Part shown: one piece after another, positions 49,801 through 62,679 of the stretch
How the letters are laid out: every line of letters begins with the position of its first letter
Numbering within the stretch: position 1 is the stretch's first letter
NCBI RefSeq assembly: GCF_022201045.2
Contig: NC_068562.1
Span: 4,340,001-4,404,000 of the forward strand
Direction of reading: 5' to 3'
Length of the DNA: 64,000 bases
From: Citrus sinensis
Taxonomy: Eukaryota > Streptophyta > Magnoliopsida > Sapindales > Rutaceae
Notes under the pieces: model-generated
What the model was told of the DNA's origin: nothing
What the model saw: the letters and a program-made list of their open reading frames with translations, nothing else
The model's database searches: none
Made by a program: the position numbers and the translations under genes

Positions 49801-50459
49801 CTCGTATCAAATAAAAGCGTAGTATACATTTTAAATTTTTTATTTCAAAAAATTATATCCATCATTCAACAATGATCCACACACCTTTGACACATAGTGT
49901 AATTAATTAAAAATTCTAACATATATTAGAAGTAATACAATTGATTAATACATGTATAATATATGTAATTCAATTTAATATAACTATTACTTAGATTTTT
50001 AAAATAAATACACATGTCATAACATCATTTACTTATTGTATGATTAACATGATACGCTAATATATTCTAGAATACCTCATACTAGTTGACATGTCTAGTA
50101 TTTGTTTCCATCCACAATTTTTCATTTTCTTTTAAATTTACAGTATTGATTATTGAAAGACATTTTAGATGTTTTTATTTTTAGAAGACAAATTTGAAAA
50201 GGAAAAACTCTACCGAACACATTTTTCAATTAGAACTCACGCTCCAACTATAAGCTATGATATGGATGATCAAAGACTAAAATTTTACTGCCAAGTGCTA
50301 ACTGGATATTTTGCTCATTAAAGAAATTTTAAAAAAAAAAGTTTGGCACGTATGCTATGGTAAATGCAGAAGGAAGTGTGAGAGTGGAAAATCCAGTTAT
50401 CTGCAAGATAGTGATGTCATTAAGTAGGATTTATTTTGAGTAAATGTTCTTTTAATCTT

Positions 50460-50580
50460 TATATTTTAAATTAAGTACTTGTTTAATTATTATAATTTAA
50501 AAAGTATCACAAAACTATATTATATTTTAAATTAAGTACTTGTTTAACTATTATAATTTAAAAAGTATCACAAAATTTCT
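50460..50580. repeat. 61-bp tandem duplication
   Basis: Two head-to-tail copies of a 61-bp AT-rich unit (starting TATATTTTAAATTAAG, containing AAAAAGTATCACAAAA) differ at very few positions, so the duplication is recent. No coding content. Confidence 0.9.
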
Positions 50581-52099
50581 CTAATATTAAATATGTGACA
50601 TTCTTTCCCTTATTTTTTATTATTTTTACAATAATACCTTAGTAATAATATCCTTGGTGACATTAATAAAAAGAAAAAAAAGTTAATTTATCAAATTAGC
50701 ACTAAAATAAAAATAAAAATAAAAATAAAAATAAAAATTAAAGTAAATGCATTATTATTATTATTATTTTACTTTTAGGGTTAATTAAATAATTTAAATT
50801 TTATAGATAATTATTAACAAGACAATAAGACATTAAATGTTGCCTTAAGTTGGCTGGTATTAATTAATTTATAATTGATTATTAAAAAGATTGTTGTAAC
50901 CGTATAAAAAAAAATACTATTTCTTTAAGTTTTAACTTACCCGGTTAGAATGAAATCCTTCAATTTGATCTTTAAAATTTATTAAATTTAACTGTTGTTA
51001 TTGTTGACTCATTAAAGTACAATAAATACCCTCAACCCTAACTAAATATACTAACAGACAGTTTTGTGGGGTTTAGAATGATAATTTCATTCCATCCCTT
51101 GAGGTATGACATATCCTAAGTTAGATGACAAAGATAAATCCATTAATAAAAACCCCTTATAGAAAAAATTAGTAACAGACCTTAAAAGAATAAAATTAGC
51201 TTTTACTTGTATTTTAATTGATAAAATAAATATAATAATCACAAATTTTATTTACAATATCACCACAATGAAAACCAACAAAATTAATTTTAACCTTATC
51301 ATCTTAATGTTAGCCATTGCCTTAGACATATAAATCATGGGTGAGAATATTTGAAACCATTAAAATACTCAACAAACCCATATACTCAAAAAACCCATTA
51401 ATAAAATTTAAAAATTCATCTTTTACTTTATAAATTCATCCATATACCCAATATATCCTTATTAAAATATTTTTAAAAAAAAGATATTAGATATAATTTA
51501 AAAGTGAAACAATCAATGATTTAAGTGTTGTTAATTTTTGAATGGTTCATAAAAACAAAAAACACTGGAGAATTTTCTTTTACTGCAAATTCGTGCCACG
51601 AACTTACTTTTATTTTCGTTAGTTTCGATACCGACATGGCTGCGCCAACGAGCAAGAAGTTGAAAGATTTGGTTATTTGCCTAACTATCTATCAATATTC
51701 AATAGCGAAGCACTGATAATTGCAATAATTAAAATTTGAAATATGATTTGTATACAGAGCGAATATATATAATTGCACATGAATTAGAGTTATTTTCTTT
51801 TAGAGAAGATAATTTCGGTTTGTAAAATAGGTTCAGAGAGGTTTTTTTTTCTAAAAAAAAATCTTATCCTTTTAAGTAATTTTACTTTATGGTATTTGGG
51901 TAATAATATTTTAAATTAAAAAATTATTTAGAGAGTATTTTTGTCGGCTTAAATAGCCTCACCCATAAATTATCAATCAATTAATTGACTTTAATTATCT
52001 ATAATACCATTTTACCCTTTAAATTAAAAATGTAAAAAACTATCACATTAAGTATTGACAATGAAAAGTGACTTAATAGGCCTAAAAGAAATATAATTA

Positions 52100-52220
52100 G
52101 GAGCCGGCTAAGTTACGTTAAACGTAACTTACGCCAGGCACAGCTACAGTGACAAGTCCCATCACTAGCACTGTTGCTGTATCTGACGTAAGTTACGTTT
52201 AACGTAACTTAGCCAAAGCC
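52100..52220. mobile_element. 121-bp Mutator-like MITE with palindromic termini
   Basis: A perfect 9-bp direct repeat ATATAATTA (52091-52099 and 52221-52229) flanks the element, the size typical of Mutator-like transposons. The ends are inverted repeats: from GGCTAAG inward, 28 bp match perfectly, with six less well matched outer bases. Each arm is itself a palindrome (AAGTTACGTT, one base, AACGTAACTT), so the unit occurs four times in 121 bp. The centre of about 50 bp is unique. No protein is encoded. Confidence 0.85.
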
Positions 52221-52313
52221 ATATAATTAATGTCACCTGAGTGATACTTTTTTCAACAAATATAAAAAAGCTCATAGAATTCTCATTAGCATTAATTTTG
52301 CAAATATTAGACT

Positions 52314-53394
52314 CAAATCTTCAAGAATTCTAGATGATGGCTTCGTAAACGTTTGTTTTTTTAAAGTCTTATTCATAGTAAATATATTCTTTTAAAGTCC
52401 TATAGTCTATATGCCTAGTTCTGTAACAACAAAGGTATTCAATTTATTTTCCAACAACACTCTATCAATATATTTCCCTCATGTTTTCTATCAATTATTA
52501 ATCTTTGTCAAATCTTCAAGAATGAATTCTAGATGATGGCTTCGTGAACATTTGTTCTTTCAAAGTCTTGTTCAGAGTAAATATGTTCTTTCAAAGTTCT
52601 ATTCATAACAACCAATCTATATGCCCAATTATGTAACAACAAAGATATTCAATATATTTTTTAACAACACTGCATCAATATCTTTCCCTTATGTTTCCTA
52701 TCAATTATAACATTTTTGTCAAATCTTCAAGAATTCTAGATGATGGCTTTGTGAACATTTTGTCATGACCCAACCCATACATGACAAGATATTGTCCACT
52801 TTGGGCCTTAATAAAGCTTGCACGGTTTTGTTCCTAGAGCGCTTATACACCCCAAAACGCGTCTTGCCAAATAAGGTGTAGATCACTCCTTATAAACTCA
52901 GTATTTCTCCCGTGCTTTGCCAATGTGGGATTCACCTAAGATGTCACATACACCCCCCTTAAGAACTCAGTGTCATCGCTGAGGTTTGCCCCACCATTGC
53001 TCAAGATGACACACATAGCCGTTCTGATACCATCTGTCATGACCCAACTCGGATCTAGCAAGATATTGTCCGCTTTGGGCCTTAACAAAACCTACATGGT
53101 TTTGTTCTTGAGGCGCTCGTATACCCCAAAACGCGTCCTGCCAATTAAGGTGTAGATCACCCTTTATAAACTTAGCATCTCTCATGTGCTTTGTTGATGT
53201 GAGATTTGCCTAGGATGTTACACATTTATTCTTTTAAAGTCTTGTTCATAGTAAATATGTTCTTTCAAAGTCCTATTCACAACAACCAATCTACATGCCC
53301 AATTCTGAAACAACAAAGGTATTCAATATATTTTCCAACAACATTCTATCAATAGCTTTCCCTCATGTTTCCTATCAATTATAACATCTTTGTA
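52314..53394 (+). repeat. Three-copy tandem array of about 200-bp units, third copy interrupted by a TRIM
   Basis: Copies start at about 52314, 52509 and 52720, each opening CAAATCTTCAAGAAT and passing through GATGATGGCTT, a CAAAGTC-type block, ATATGCCC or ACATGCCC, CAACAAAG and TATTCAAT blocks to a TTTCCCT end. The third copy is split by a 462-bp retroelement after its GAACATTT. Without that insertion its length (about 208 bp) matches the others. Similarity between units is high but not complete. Confidence 0.85.
52761..53222 (-). mobile_element. TRIM retrotransposon, 462 bp, complete with two LTRs, PBS and PPT
   Basis: Two 188-bp LTRs (52761-52948 and 53035-53222) flank an 86-bp interior. 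The element begins TGTCATGACC and ends GATGTTACA, so it has TG...CA termini, and is flanked by the 5-bp duplication CATTT. On the minus strand, the LTR at higher coordinates is followed by TGGTATCAGAACGG, a primer-binding site complementary to the 3' end of initiator Met-tRNA; a polypurine tract (AAGGGGGGTG) precedes the other LTR. Nothing is encoded. The LTRs differ at many positions, so the insertion is not recent. Confidence 0.9.
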
Positions 53395-56300
53395 TCGTCA
53401 GAATTAATGGCAAAACTTAACAGTTTGCCACTTAAAAGTATTTTCAAACAATTATCACCTGATCAATGTCGAAGCATGTGTCACTCAAGTGACATTAACC
53501 ATTTGTTGTTTATCATTTGTATCAATTTCCATTTTATCTTTATGTCCTAACAATTAACGGCAAATAATTAACGGATTATCACCTATTTGCCTATTTTAAA
53601 AAGTTCTACTAACTTTTTGATATTTGTGAAAAAAATATATCACTGAAACGACATTAACCCAAAAAAAATTAATTTATGATTAAGCATTTTAGTTAAAATA
53701 AATTACAAATGAGGTCTTTTAAAATTAACAAAACTTTTAAAAATTTCCTTTATTTTCTTTCATTCGTCCTCTTAATTTTTTTAAATGGAACAAAATAATA
53801 AGGGAAGTTTAAAATGGAACAAAATAATTTGTTTAAGTTATTTGGAATAATAATTTATACGATGTAAAATATTTATGAAATTTATATTGAGAGAAAAGCA
53901 TTAAATAGATTGTAAATATTTAAATTTTCATAATATTACAATGATGCATGTATAGATTTTTTAAAACTATATCTCTCTTTTTTTTTTTTTATCAATATCT
54001 ATACATTGAATTTTACATATTCCTTTGATTAATTATTAATGTAATGTCCACTTTATTCTCATATCGCTTAAATAAATAATAACTATATTAAAATATTATT
54101 TTTTATAATTATACACTTATTAAATCATAATCTCCTTGTAATAATAATAATAGTAATAATAATAATAAGAAACTAAGTTGATGTGAATGATATGGATATA
54201 GTAAAGTTTTACTGTAACAACATGATAATCCAACGTCAATACAGCGGTCAGCACAGAGCAGAAATTAAATAAAAATACAATAATAGCTGGGCTCAATTTT
54301 CAAAGACAAGGAAAGCAGCCGCTGAACGGTCATTCAAAAGGGCTCCACCAACGACAAAAATGTTAGCCCATGTCTTATCAAAACGGCCCCACCTATATGC
54401 ATAAATCACCCTCAAAGTCATAAATTCAATAGTTATAATTAACAATTTTTTTAAAAAGTTTTAAAACCATCAATTCAATTCGTTTTTTTTTTTTGGGCTT
54501 AATTCTCACTTCATTTGCCATAATTAGCCCCATAAGCATCCAAAACAGCAGAAGGGATGGTGGTACAGTACTGGTAATACTAGTACTACATCGTTTTTAT
54601 ATGTACGTAAATGGGGACCGTCGATTTTCAACAGTATTCAGTACGGATTAAGATTTTCTTCTAATCTGATCATATCTTGAGTAAATAATTCAATCACTGA
54701 TTGATTGTTAATAAATAAAAATTTAAAAAAAGTTAAATTTTATTCATACACTATTATTAAAAAACACATGATAAAATATCATTAAAATTTTAGTAATACT
54801 TAGATCAGGAGAGATTTCTATTCCTACCCTACACAGGCACGAATGCACAATTACTCATGTGAAAACTGAAAACATGAACGTGATTAACAGGGGAGGGCGG
54901 TCCTTATTGCTTCCTGTTCCTCCTACTTTGCTTTTGTCGCTGTGGGCAAAGTTTAGGATTTTGTTAATTTGGGCCTCAATGGGCCAAGTAAAGGCTTTTC
55001 ATAGAAAAAAAAAAAGCCTTCAATGCTTACCAGCTCTATAATGGTGGATAAAAAAATGATTTATCAGGGTAAAATATGTAATAAAAAGATGTAAAAATTA
55101 AAATTTTATGAATTTATGAGTTTATAGGGGTTATTTTAATAGATTTAATGCGGTTAAATTAATTAATAGTAAAATCACTTATATAGGTTACTATGAGTTT
55201 TTATTTTTTTCAATTAAAATATGGGTATATATAATTTTTAAAGTTAGGGTTTAATTTTATGGATTTATGAGTTTACGGGGCTATCTTTTATTTATTTAAT
55301 GATAGATATTTTAATGAACTAAACGGGGGCTATTGGAAACTCAAATAATTTTCTTTTTTAATTTTTAGAATTTATTTTTCTGAACTGGGGCTTAAGCCTC
55401 CACAGATCATGATAGATCCGCCCCTATACACGTACAAGCATTTCCATAAGTCACTAATTCATTTTTAATAATTACTTTCTCAAGTATCTCATATTTTCTT
55501 TCAATATGTAGCCTTCTATATTTTCACGGGTGTTATTGAGGCATCATATGCATCCCTGCTTTGAGGACAGGTAGAAAGAGAGAAAATTCATATGTGCAAT
55601 GAATTCTCTCGGTGAAATATATATATATAAAGTACTAAACTGTAGACTTTATAAAATCCGAGATCCTTTGACAACGTTGTAAATTTTATAATGTTATCAT
55701 TGCATGAAAAAATACATTTTACAACATTGTTGAACTAATATCCCGAAAGCTGATTATATATTTATTATACACATATGCATTATTATTATTATTATTATTA
55801 TTATTTTGGTTGTAGCACCTATTGGTCTATGGGTAACTCCACGTCTGGTGAAGGTGGATATATTTATGAAGTATTAAAAAATTAAATGGTTAACTCTACA
55901 TGGATCGACAAGATTTCATGGTTAAATTGGTCCCACTTTAAAGTAAAAAGTGCGTAATTATAGCCAAGTCGTTTGTTTCCTCTCCCATACACTTTATTGT
56001 ACTACTAAGTTATCTATTCTTAACTTTAAATAAAATTTTGAACAAATTGGTTTAAGATGCAATAGAAATTAACATTAATAGCTGAATATGAATTTTGATT
56101 ACTTGTAAGATAAATCCTTCTTTTTCTTGTAGAATGTGATACAAGAATCAAGATAACAGAAGGGTCAAAGTTTCTTTGTATTACTGTAGGAGGCTTCTTT
56201 CTTAAGACTTAAGAGTGAATATATTTTCCCCAAGCTTTTGGGTTTCAACCCATTATTCAAAGATGCCATGGCCAGGGACAATCTTTAACTAGGGGGCCCC

Positions 56301-57642
56301 TTAGGCTTTACGGTTACGGACACACAAGGTTTCAAAAGTTGGGATCTTTTCTTTGCTTTTTCTCCATTCAATTTATTAGTATTTAAAAAAAAAAATGATG
56401 ATGAAAAGAAAAGCTCAAAAAAAAAGGGAGAAATAGCTTCCCTATAAATCAATATATAGGACAGTGGACAGAAACAATTCAATTTGGTAAATCCAACAGA
56501 CAGTCTGCAAAATTTGGTTTTATGGAAAGCCTATTTTGTTTAACAAGTAATGTTTTTCCCATGGTTACATTGTGTTCCTGCAGGAGTATCAAACTATCAA
56601 TGCCCTTTTGCCACAGCCAAGGCCTAAGGCCCAAGGCTGCCCTCATAATTTGGAGCTACTACTGGCTACTGTTAGTAAATAGTAATTCAATGACAGACTA
56701 TTCAGGACTAGAACCATTCAACTTTCTTTTTCTTTCTTTTCAAAACCAACAGTGACTTGAGGGAGAAGCAACAATAGGTCTTGTCCTCAACTTTCTCCCA
56801 CAAAAGCGTAAAAGAAGGTGCACACAATGCCTCTGGCTGTCACCACTCCATCCCTGATAAAGTAATTCTTCTGAAACTGTACCAAAGCTGAAGACCTGAA
56901 AATCGCTCTCTCTCTCTCTCTCTCTCTCTTTACACTTCTTTCATGAATCACAAGCAATCTAGCAATCAGTGATGAAAGATTTTTACGGACCTCATCTCAT
57001 AATTATTGTAACAGATGAAATAAAATTAATTAAAATGTAACATATCAGAGGATAAAAGAACAACAGTGCAGGATAAGATCAAACGAAAAATTGAAAGAGC
57101 TAATTTCATTGTACACATTGAATTGACATTTGTAGGCCAAAGGCACTCCAAAGTCTCTACACTTGTGGGGTCAAAAGCAAAACTCCCACTAAATCAAAAG
57201 GAAAATCGGAGGCCCCCCCGGAGAGACTAAGGAAAAAGATAGGAAGAAACAGGGACCCCCCCAGACGGAGCTAAGCAATTGCAGATGCAACCTCCAAATA
57301 CTTGCACAAATTTCCCTACCCATACAAAATATTCTTATCCAACAACTATACCCCAATACAAACTAGCAACATTTTACATCATCACTTCTTCATGGGGTTT
57401 GTTTTAATAAAGCCTTGGCAATGGAACTAACGATCAGTGGATGTCAATTTACCACAACATACAAAAGTGTTGATGTTATGTTATGTCCATAATGTATTTC
57501 ATCTTCATGCTTGTTGAATCAAACTGCAATTCAAGAACTTATGTACAGGAGATCAAATTCATGAAACCACCATTACCGATGCTTCCATTAGGCCTTCGGC
57601 GTCAAAGGGATTGTGCAAAAGACATTAAATAAACTTTCACTC

Positions 57643-59004
57643 TCATTGGATTGTCCTTGTAAGCTTGCACTTGGAAATGAACGTGGTATCTGTATAGTTT
57701 AGACTACACAACTTTAATAGCTCTGCAGACCTCTGCTTCAAGACAGGATTGCAACCACTTTGGATCACAAGGAAAAGCTTTGCCGCAAGACCAGCATCCA
57801 CAGCTGCTGATGAGCATTCCTCAGGAGCAATTTTGCATATTGACCATAATATGGACAATGCATATTGAGTACAATCCTCTGAAACCCGCATCAATAACCT
57901 CACTGTATTTGGTATTGTGTTCGCACAATCCTTCAAAGCTAATTTTCCCTCAGGAAGGGAAGACAATGCATCCAAGATACAGAGTGCTAACTGCAAACAG
58001 TCAGGATCCAGAGAAGGCAACAATTCAACCAACTGGGGAACAGCCCCAATGCTCACAACCAAGCTCCTAACTTCGTTAAGCAAACATATTGATCTAAGTA
58101 GGCTTAATCCAGGCAAAATTCCATTGGGATGCCTCTTATTTTTCACCAGCCTCATCAATCCTATCAGCAGCCTATGACTCGACACAATCTCTGGACGAAA
58201 ATCCTTCTCCTCCATCAATTTCTCAATCAACCGCGTACAATTGATCTTTGTCTCAACAGAACCTTCATTTAACATGTCTACCAATAATGAAACCTTTGCT
58301 GGCTGCATCAAATTGGTTTTGGATTCGGAATCAAGTGTCAAATTCACAAGAACCCCAACTGCCTCGGAACCTACGGCATGCGAAGTAAATGGACCTAGCA
58401 AAGATGAAATTAGAGCAACACCACCTTCATCGACCATTGTCTTTCTGGCAGAGGCATGAGCTGCAGCAATTTGATGGAGCTCCTTCAAGGCTTGAACCCT
58501 TGCTTGACCCTTAACTTTCTTCAATGTCCCAAGAAGTTCGCTCGCCCGCCCCTGTACATCCTCTGATCTCTTCTTCATAAGCAAATACTTCTGAGAAAAC
58601 CAAGTGTGAATCAAATGGTAAAGGGTCTTATTAGGAGTAACAGAATCATCCCAGAGCTCTTGCATTGTGGTGGGGCAAGTATAGCGCCCCAAACTGAACC
58701 ATTTGAGAATGTTGGACCTCTCATAGGTTTGGCCGGTGCAAAGAGTAACAGGATCTTGCATTGGTTCAAGGGAGATTGGACAGACAAAGACTGAAGGAAT
58801 TTCAGCTAAATCAAGCTCCGCAATCATCTTTTTCAGATCCAACCTCTCACCAACACCAGCCCCAGTAACCCCAGCACCAACAGTACCACCCAAAACCCCA
58901 TCTTTCACCGCGGTGTCCAGATCTAGAATTTGCCCATCACCACTACCCTCAAACCCAACAACCACATCCCTTTTTGAAGGCTGAAACATAGGCATCTTTG
59001 ACAC
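57643..59004 (-). CDS. U-box/ARM-repeat E3 ubiquitin ligase, PUB30/PUB31-like, intronless, 453 aa
   Basis: Plant U-box proteins recruit E2 enzymes through the U-box and substrates through armadillo repeats; Arabidopsis PUB30 and PUB31 act in salt and drought responses. The N-terminal 60 residues are variable but contain ILDLDTAVKDGVLGG and LDLKKMIAELDL, shared with PUB30/31. The U-box (about 68-141) shows CPISLEPMQDPVTLCTGQTY, NILKWF and CPTT. ARM-type repeats follow from about 160 (VQALKELHQIAA, GGVALISSLLGPF, ALCILDALSSLPEG, ALSILWSICK) to near the C-terminus. One uninterrupted exon and this length fit the subfamily. The start could also be the ATG three codons in (MPMFQPS), which matches the family N-terminus slightly better. 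Confidence 0.94.
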   Translation of the reverse strand: MSKMPMFQPSKRDVVVGFEGSGDGQILDLDTAVKDGVLGGTVGAGVTGAGVGERLDLKKMIAELDLAEIPSVFVCPISLEPMQDPVTLCTGQTYERSNILKWFSLGRYTCPTTMQELWDDSVTPNKTLYHLIHTWFSQKYLLMKKRSEDVQGRASELLGTLKKVKGQARVQALKELHQIAAAHASARKTMVDEGGVALISSLLGPFTSHAVGSEAVGVLVNLTLDSESKTNLMQPAKVSLLVDMLNEGSVETKINCTRLIEKLMEEKDFRPEIVSSHRLLIGLMRLVKNKRHPNGILPGLSLLRSICLLNEVRSLVVSIGAVPQLVELLPSLDPDCLQLALCILDALSSLPEGKLALKDCANTIPNTVRLLMRVSEDCTQYALSILWSICKIAPEECSSAAVDAGLAAKLFLVIQSGCNPVLKQRSAELLKLCSLNYTDTTFISKCKLTRTIQ

Positions 59005-62000
59005 AAACTCTCAAAGCTCAAAGAAAGAACCAAAAAAAGGAGAAGATTAACACACCCTCCCCTCCACAAGAATCAAAGCAGTGACAAGAGCCCCTCAAGG
59101 CATATTACATCTGGGTTTTGGACATGAGAGGTGACTGAAGTGAAAACAAAAAAGAACGAAGCAGATGAATGAAATTTCTCTCGAAATTTCTCCCTCATTG
59201 ACAAAATGAGAAGCAACAAAAACAGCAAAAGACTGGTCTCTCTTTATTGCACACAAACAATCTCCTGTTCATTTGCTTTATTTTCCATGGTCAAAAGACT
59301 CATTAACCATCATAATAACACTCATCATAAACACACAAGCAAGCTCTTTTCACTTGTAGCTCAAGCTTCACACCAAAACAATAAAAGATACCAAAAGCAG
59401 AACAGCTCAAAAAAATAAATACTTGACCCTTCAAAACACCAACTTTGACACAAAAAAAAAAAAAGAAAGAAAGAGAAAAGAAAAAGTAGCAGTAGTTGTT
59501 GTCGAAGAAGTAATACTACAAGCTTAGATGCATTTGAGAAAAAATAGCACAGACCCAGATAATAAATTAGGAGAAATTTTATGAAGAAAAGAAAATAAGA
59601 AAAGAGGGCATGCTATTACTAATCAGGTCAATTCTCAATAGAGAGAGAGAGAGATAAAAAGAGCAGAGAAAAGCCATGACCTGCTGGAGCCTTTCTCTTA
59701 CTGCTCTTCTTTTGTGGGTCCACTTTGCTTGTGTCGCAGGACTTGAAAATTTGATAACCCTTCACGGTAAATATTTAAATAATAAAAAATATAAAATCTT
59801 ATCGGCTAAAAATAGAAATTCGTAAAAATAGGGGTGGTGACCGGGAGGCACGGGCTGCAGCCGGTAAACGAACCCCTTGGAGCGCGCACCACACGTGCAG
59901 TCATATCAGTTGTCGCCGTAATCTCCCGCTTCTCCTCTTTGTTTACTTTTACATTTTGTTTGCTCGTTTAGCTTTATTGTTTAATCACTGCCTAAAAGTG
60001 TACGATTCCACCACTCGATTTAACAAAATCGAATATCGTCGACATTTCTTTTTTATAAAAATTGATTTAACAAATTTTTACTCTCGAAACACCCACAAAA
60101 AAAAAATATTATTGAAACAACAAAAGCAGAGGGTGGGGCCACAAAATGTTGCTTTTTAAAAAAAATATTATTTTAGGTAAAAGTGCCAGCCCAAGCGTTT
60201 GACCGTGACAGTTTTTTTGCTTTGACTGTACGCCTCGGCTGTCTATGCCTATGCCTCTCCTTGGCTTATCCGGTCTTTAGGTTTGACTGGACCTGCCCAA
60301 TCTGCTACCGATACGTGGCAACGGCACACGTGTCTATCTGGCTACCTCTCTGTTTATAGCTTATTTATAATAAAATTAATATTCTCTCGTTTTGGGAATT
60401 GTATATATATATATATTTTTTTTTCAATGAGGGAGTGGGGGGGGCAAAGATCTAAAACCGATGTTGTTTTGTTGCAGGCAGAGTCACTGTGTAAAAGTGT
60501 TCAAGTGAATTTCTAAGTGTAGGGCTGTACATAATACTTTTTCGATAAATAAAAAATAAAAAATTATGAACAATATTTCAAAGTCTTTTCATGCTAAAAA
60601 TAAGTTGTTATGAGAATTATATGTTAGCTATTTTAAGGGGAAAAAAATCAATGAAGAATTTGAGAGAAAAAAAAATAAAAACCCTCAAGTGTTCTCCAGA
60701 GAAAATAAGTACTAACGGCAATGGGCACACAATTTTAGAAAGCGTTTTTTAAAACACTTTATTTTGTGCTTTTAGAAAATATGTTTCAATGAAAACACAT
60801 CAAAATGCAATTTCAATGTCTCTAATTCAATTGCAATTTTTATGTGACCAACCAAACATAAAAAAATGTTTTTCCTAATTTAAAAGTATTTTATTATTCA
60901 CAAAATAATCAGCATTTGGCCTAATTAGTGTTTAATCTAAAAGAAGAATGTGTTGTAATTAGATGGGGAATTTGGTGGGTTTGCTTCAAAAATTTAGATG
61001 AGCTTGAGGCAGAGGCATGGATTTCGGTATTAAGGTTTTGAGTAGGTTCCAGTCTGGAACAGTAGGGTTTGGATTAGATTCTATTTAATTTATTTATTTT
61101 AAAGATGCAAAATGAATATCTTATTGGGATTCATATGCTTGCCATTGATCCATATAATTAAAGTAAGGTTGGTCTTTAGTCTCCTCCAACTTCAAGATTC
61201 AAAGTAAATTAATTTTAAGATAATATGAGTTTAAAATTGATCCAAATCTTAATTTCAGTGCCCAAAAATTTTTTCAGTCACATGACCATAATGCTGAATG
61301 CGTGACTACGTGGTTTTATGAATAAGCATTACAAGGAGCTTTTTGGACTACTTCTAGTACGAGAAGGAGAAAAAAGAATCCTCACGTGGCTAATCTTAAC
61401 AAGAGTTTGATTAGATCCGTAATTAAAATTCATTGACATTTCAAATATTTAACACTGACTCTGTTTTAAGAATCCTGAAATCGTTCATATAACTCCTCTA
61501 AAATTTTTAAACAAGGTAACAGAAAAGAAAACCTCACCAATGGATATCTAATTCAAATAAATCAACAGTATTATAATCAAAATTAAGATGAGCAAAATTA
61601 AAAATTTTCCCTTTAATATATGAATATCACATTAACTTTGCCTAATTGTTTACTGATACTTGTGTGAAAAACAAGAGACGCGAACGTATTTTAAAATTCG
61701 GATCTTACCAAATGGATGGTTGCTGGGATTGGGAATATGCTTATAGGCCAAGAGGGATATGCCGGCATTGCCCAATGCCGATATGCTGTCACCGAAAATT
61801 AAGTAGGCCTTGCAAAGCCGAAAGCGGACACACGCGTACCAGTCTCAATGGGCATATAGTTTTCAGCCCAATTTTTGCCAATTCTTGGGCCTCTATCTTG
61901 AAGTACCAGAAATTTAGTTACGGGGAAGCTTTTTGGTATTTCTAAAGCATTGCCCCTTATTCGTTCACTATTTACTCTCTCTCTATATGTATAAAGAACA

Positions 62001-62396
62001 AAATATACACATAACAATAAGTGAATGAGAAATGAGCAATACTTTAAGAGCACTCAAAAAATTTTCCTTATGTATTATTTTGGAGCGGTTTGGCTAAGAT
62101 TACAGATTGTAATATGTAAACATATAAATTATTATGAATAATGATAGATATTTTAAACTTTTGGTCTTAATTTCATCTCAAATAATGTATCGATTAGTGG
62201 GTGTTTAGTTAGTAATGCTTTCTAAGATTTAAATTAATTAATTATATTATCTCACCAGCCAATTACTAAATACCATAAAATTTTGAGATAAAATTTTTAG
62301 GAAGTGCAGACTATATACAAAGGGTGGGTGGCACTTGCCTCGTATGTTTCTTAGATTTGTAAATATCTGCAATTCGTTTCTCTCCTGTTGTACCAT

Positions 62397-62492
62397 TATC
62401 TATATTCACATCTTCATATGATACATAATGAAATCGTATTTGTTTATCTATATTCACATCTTCATATGATACATAATGAAATCGTATTTGTA
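62397..62492. repeat. 48-bp tandem duplication
   Basis: Two adjacent copies of a 48-bp unit (TATCTATATTCACATC ... ATCGTATTTGT) are essentially identical. Since 48 is a multiple of three, the minus strand shows a 62-codon frame with a repeated VSYEDVNID peptide; this follows from the duplication and is not evidence of a gene. Confidence 0.9.
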
Positions 62493-62679
62493 TTGCCACT
62501 CCTTGTAGCTACAATTTATGGTTGTTATACGCGTAAAATTTTATATTGTAAATATGATTTTTTAAGTGTATTTCTTAAAAAAATAAAAAATAAAAATGCT
62601 CCATCTAATATCATATCGAAACTCATAACATTAAATGGTTTCCTCGATTTCTCAAATATCAACTATGGTTCTGTTTAGA

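Larger units (their letters stand above)
45985..57642. other. Gene-poor region of 11.7 kb
   Basis: No gene is recognised. It contains the VQ promoter, a SINE (46.65 kb), an (AG)n run at about 48.71-48.73 kb, a 61-bp tandem duplication (50.46 kb), a 121-bp Mutator-like MITE (52.10 kb), a three-copy tandem array of about 200-bp units interrupted by a TRIM (52.31-53.39 kb), an ATT microsatellite near 55.78-55.81 kb and a (TC)n run at about 56.90-56.93 kb. From about 57.0 kb the sequence is probably 3' UTR of the U-box gene. All open frames here are short and lack family signatures. Confidence 0.65.

Noticed and set aside
62311-62678. Open frames with a repeated peptide on both strands
   Set aside because: They result from a 48-bp tandem duplication, whose length keeps any frame open; no start context, domain or neighbour supports a gene.
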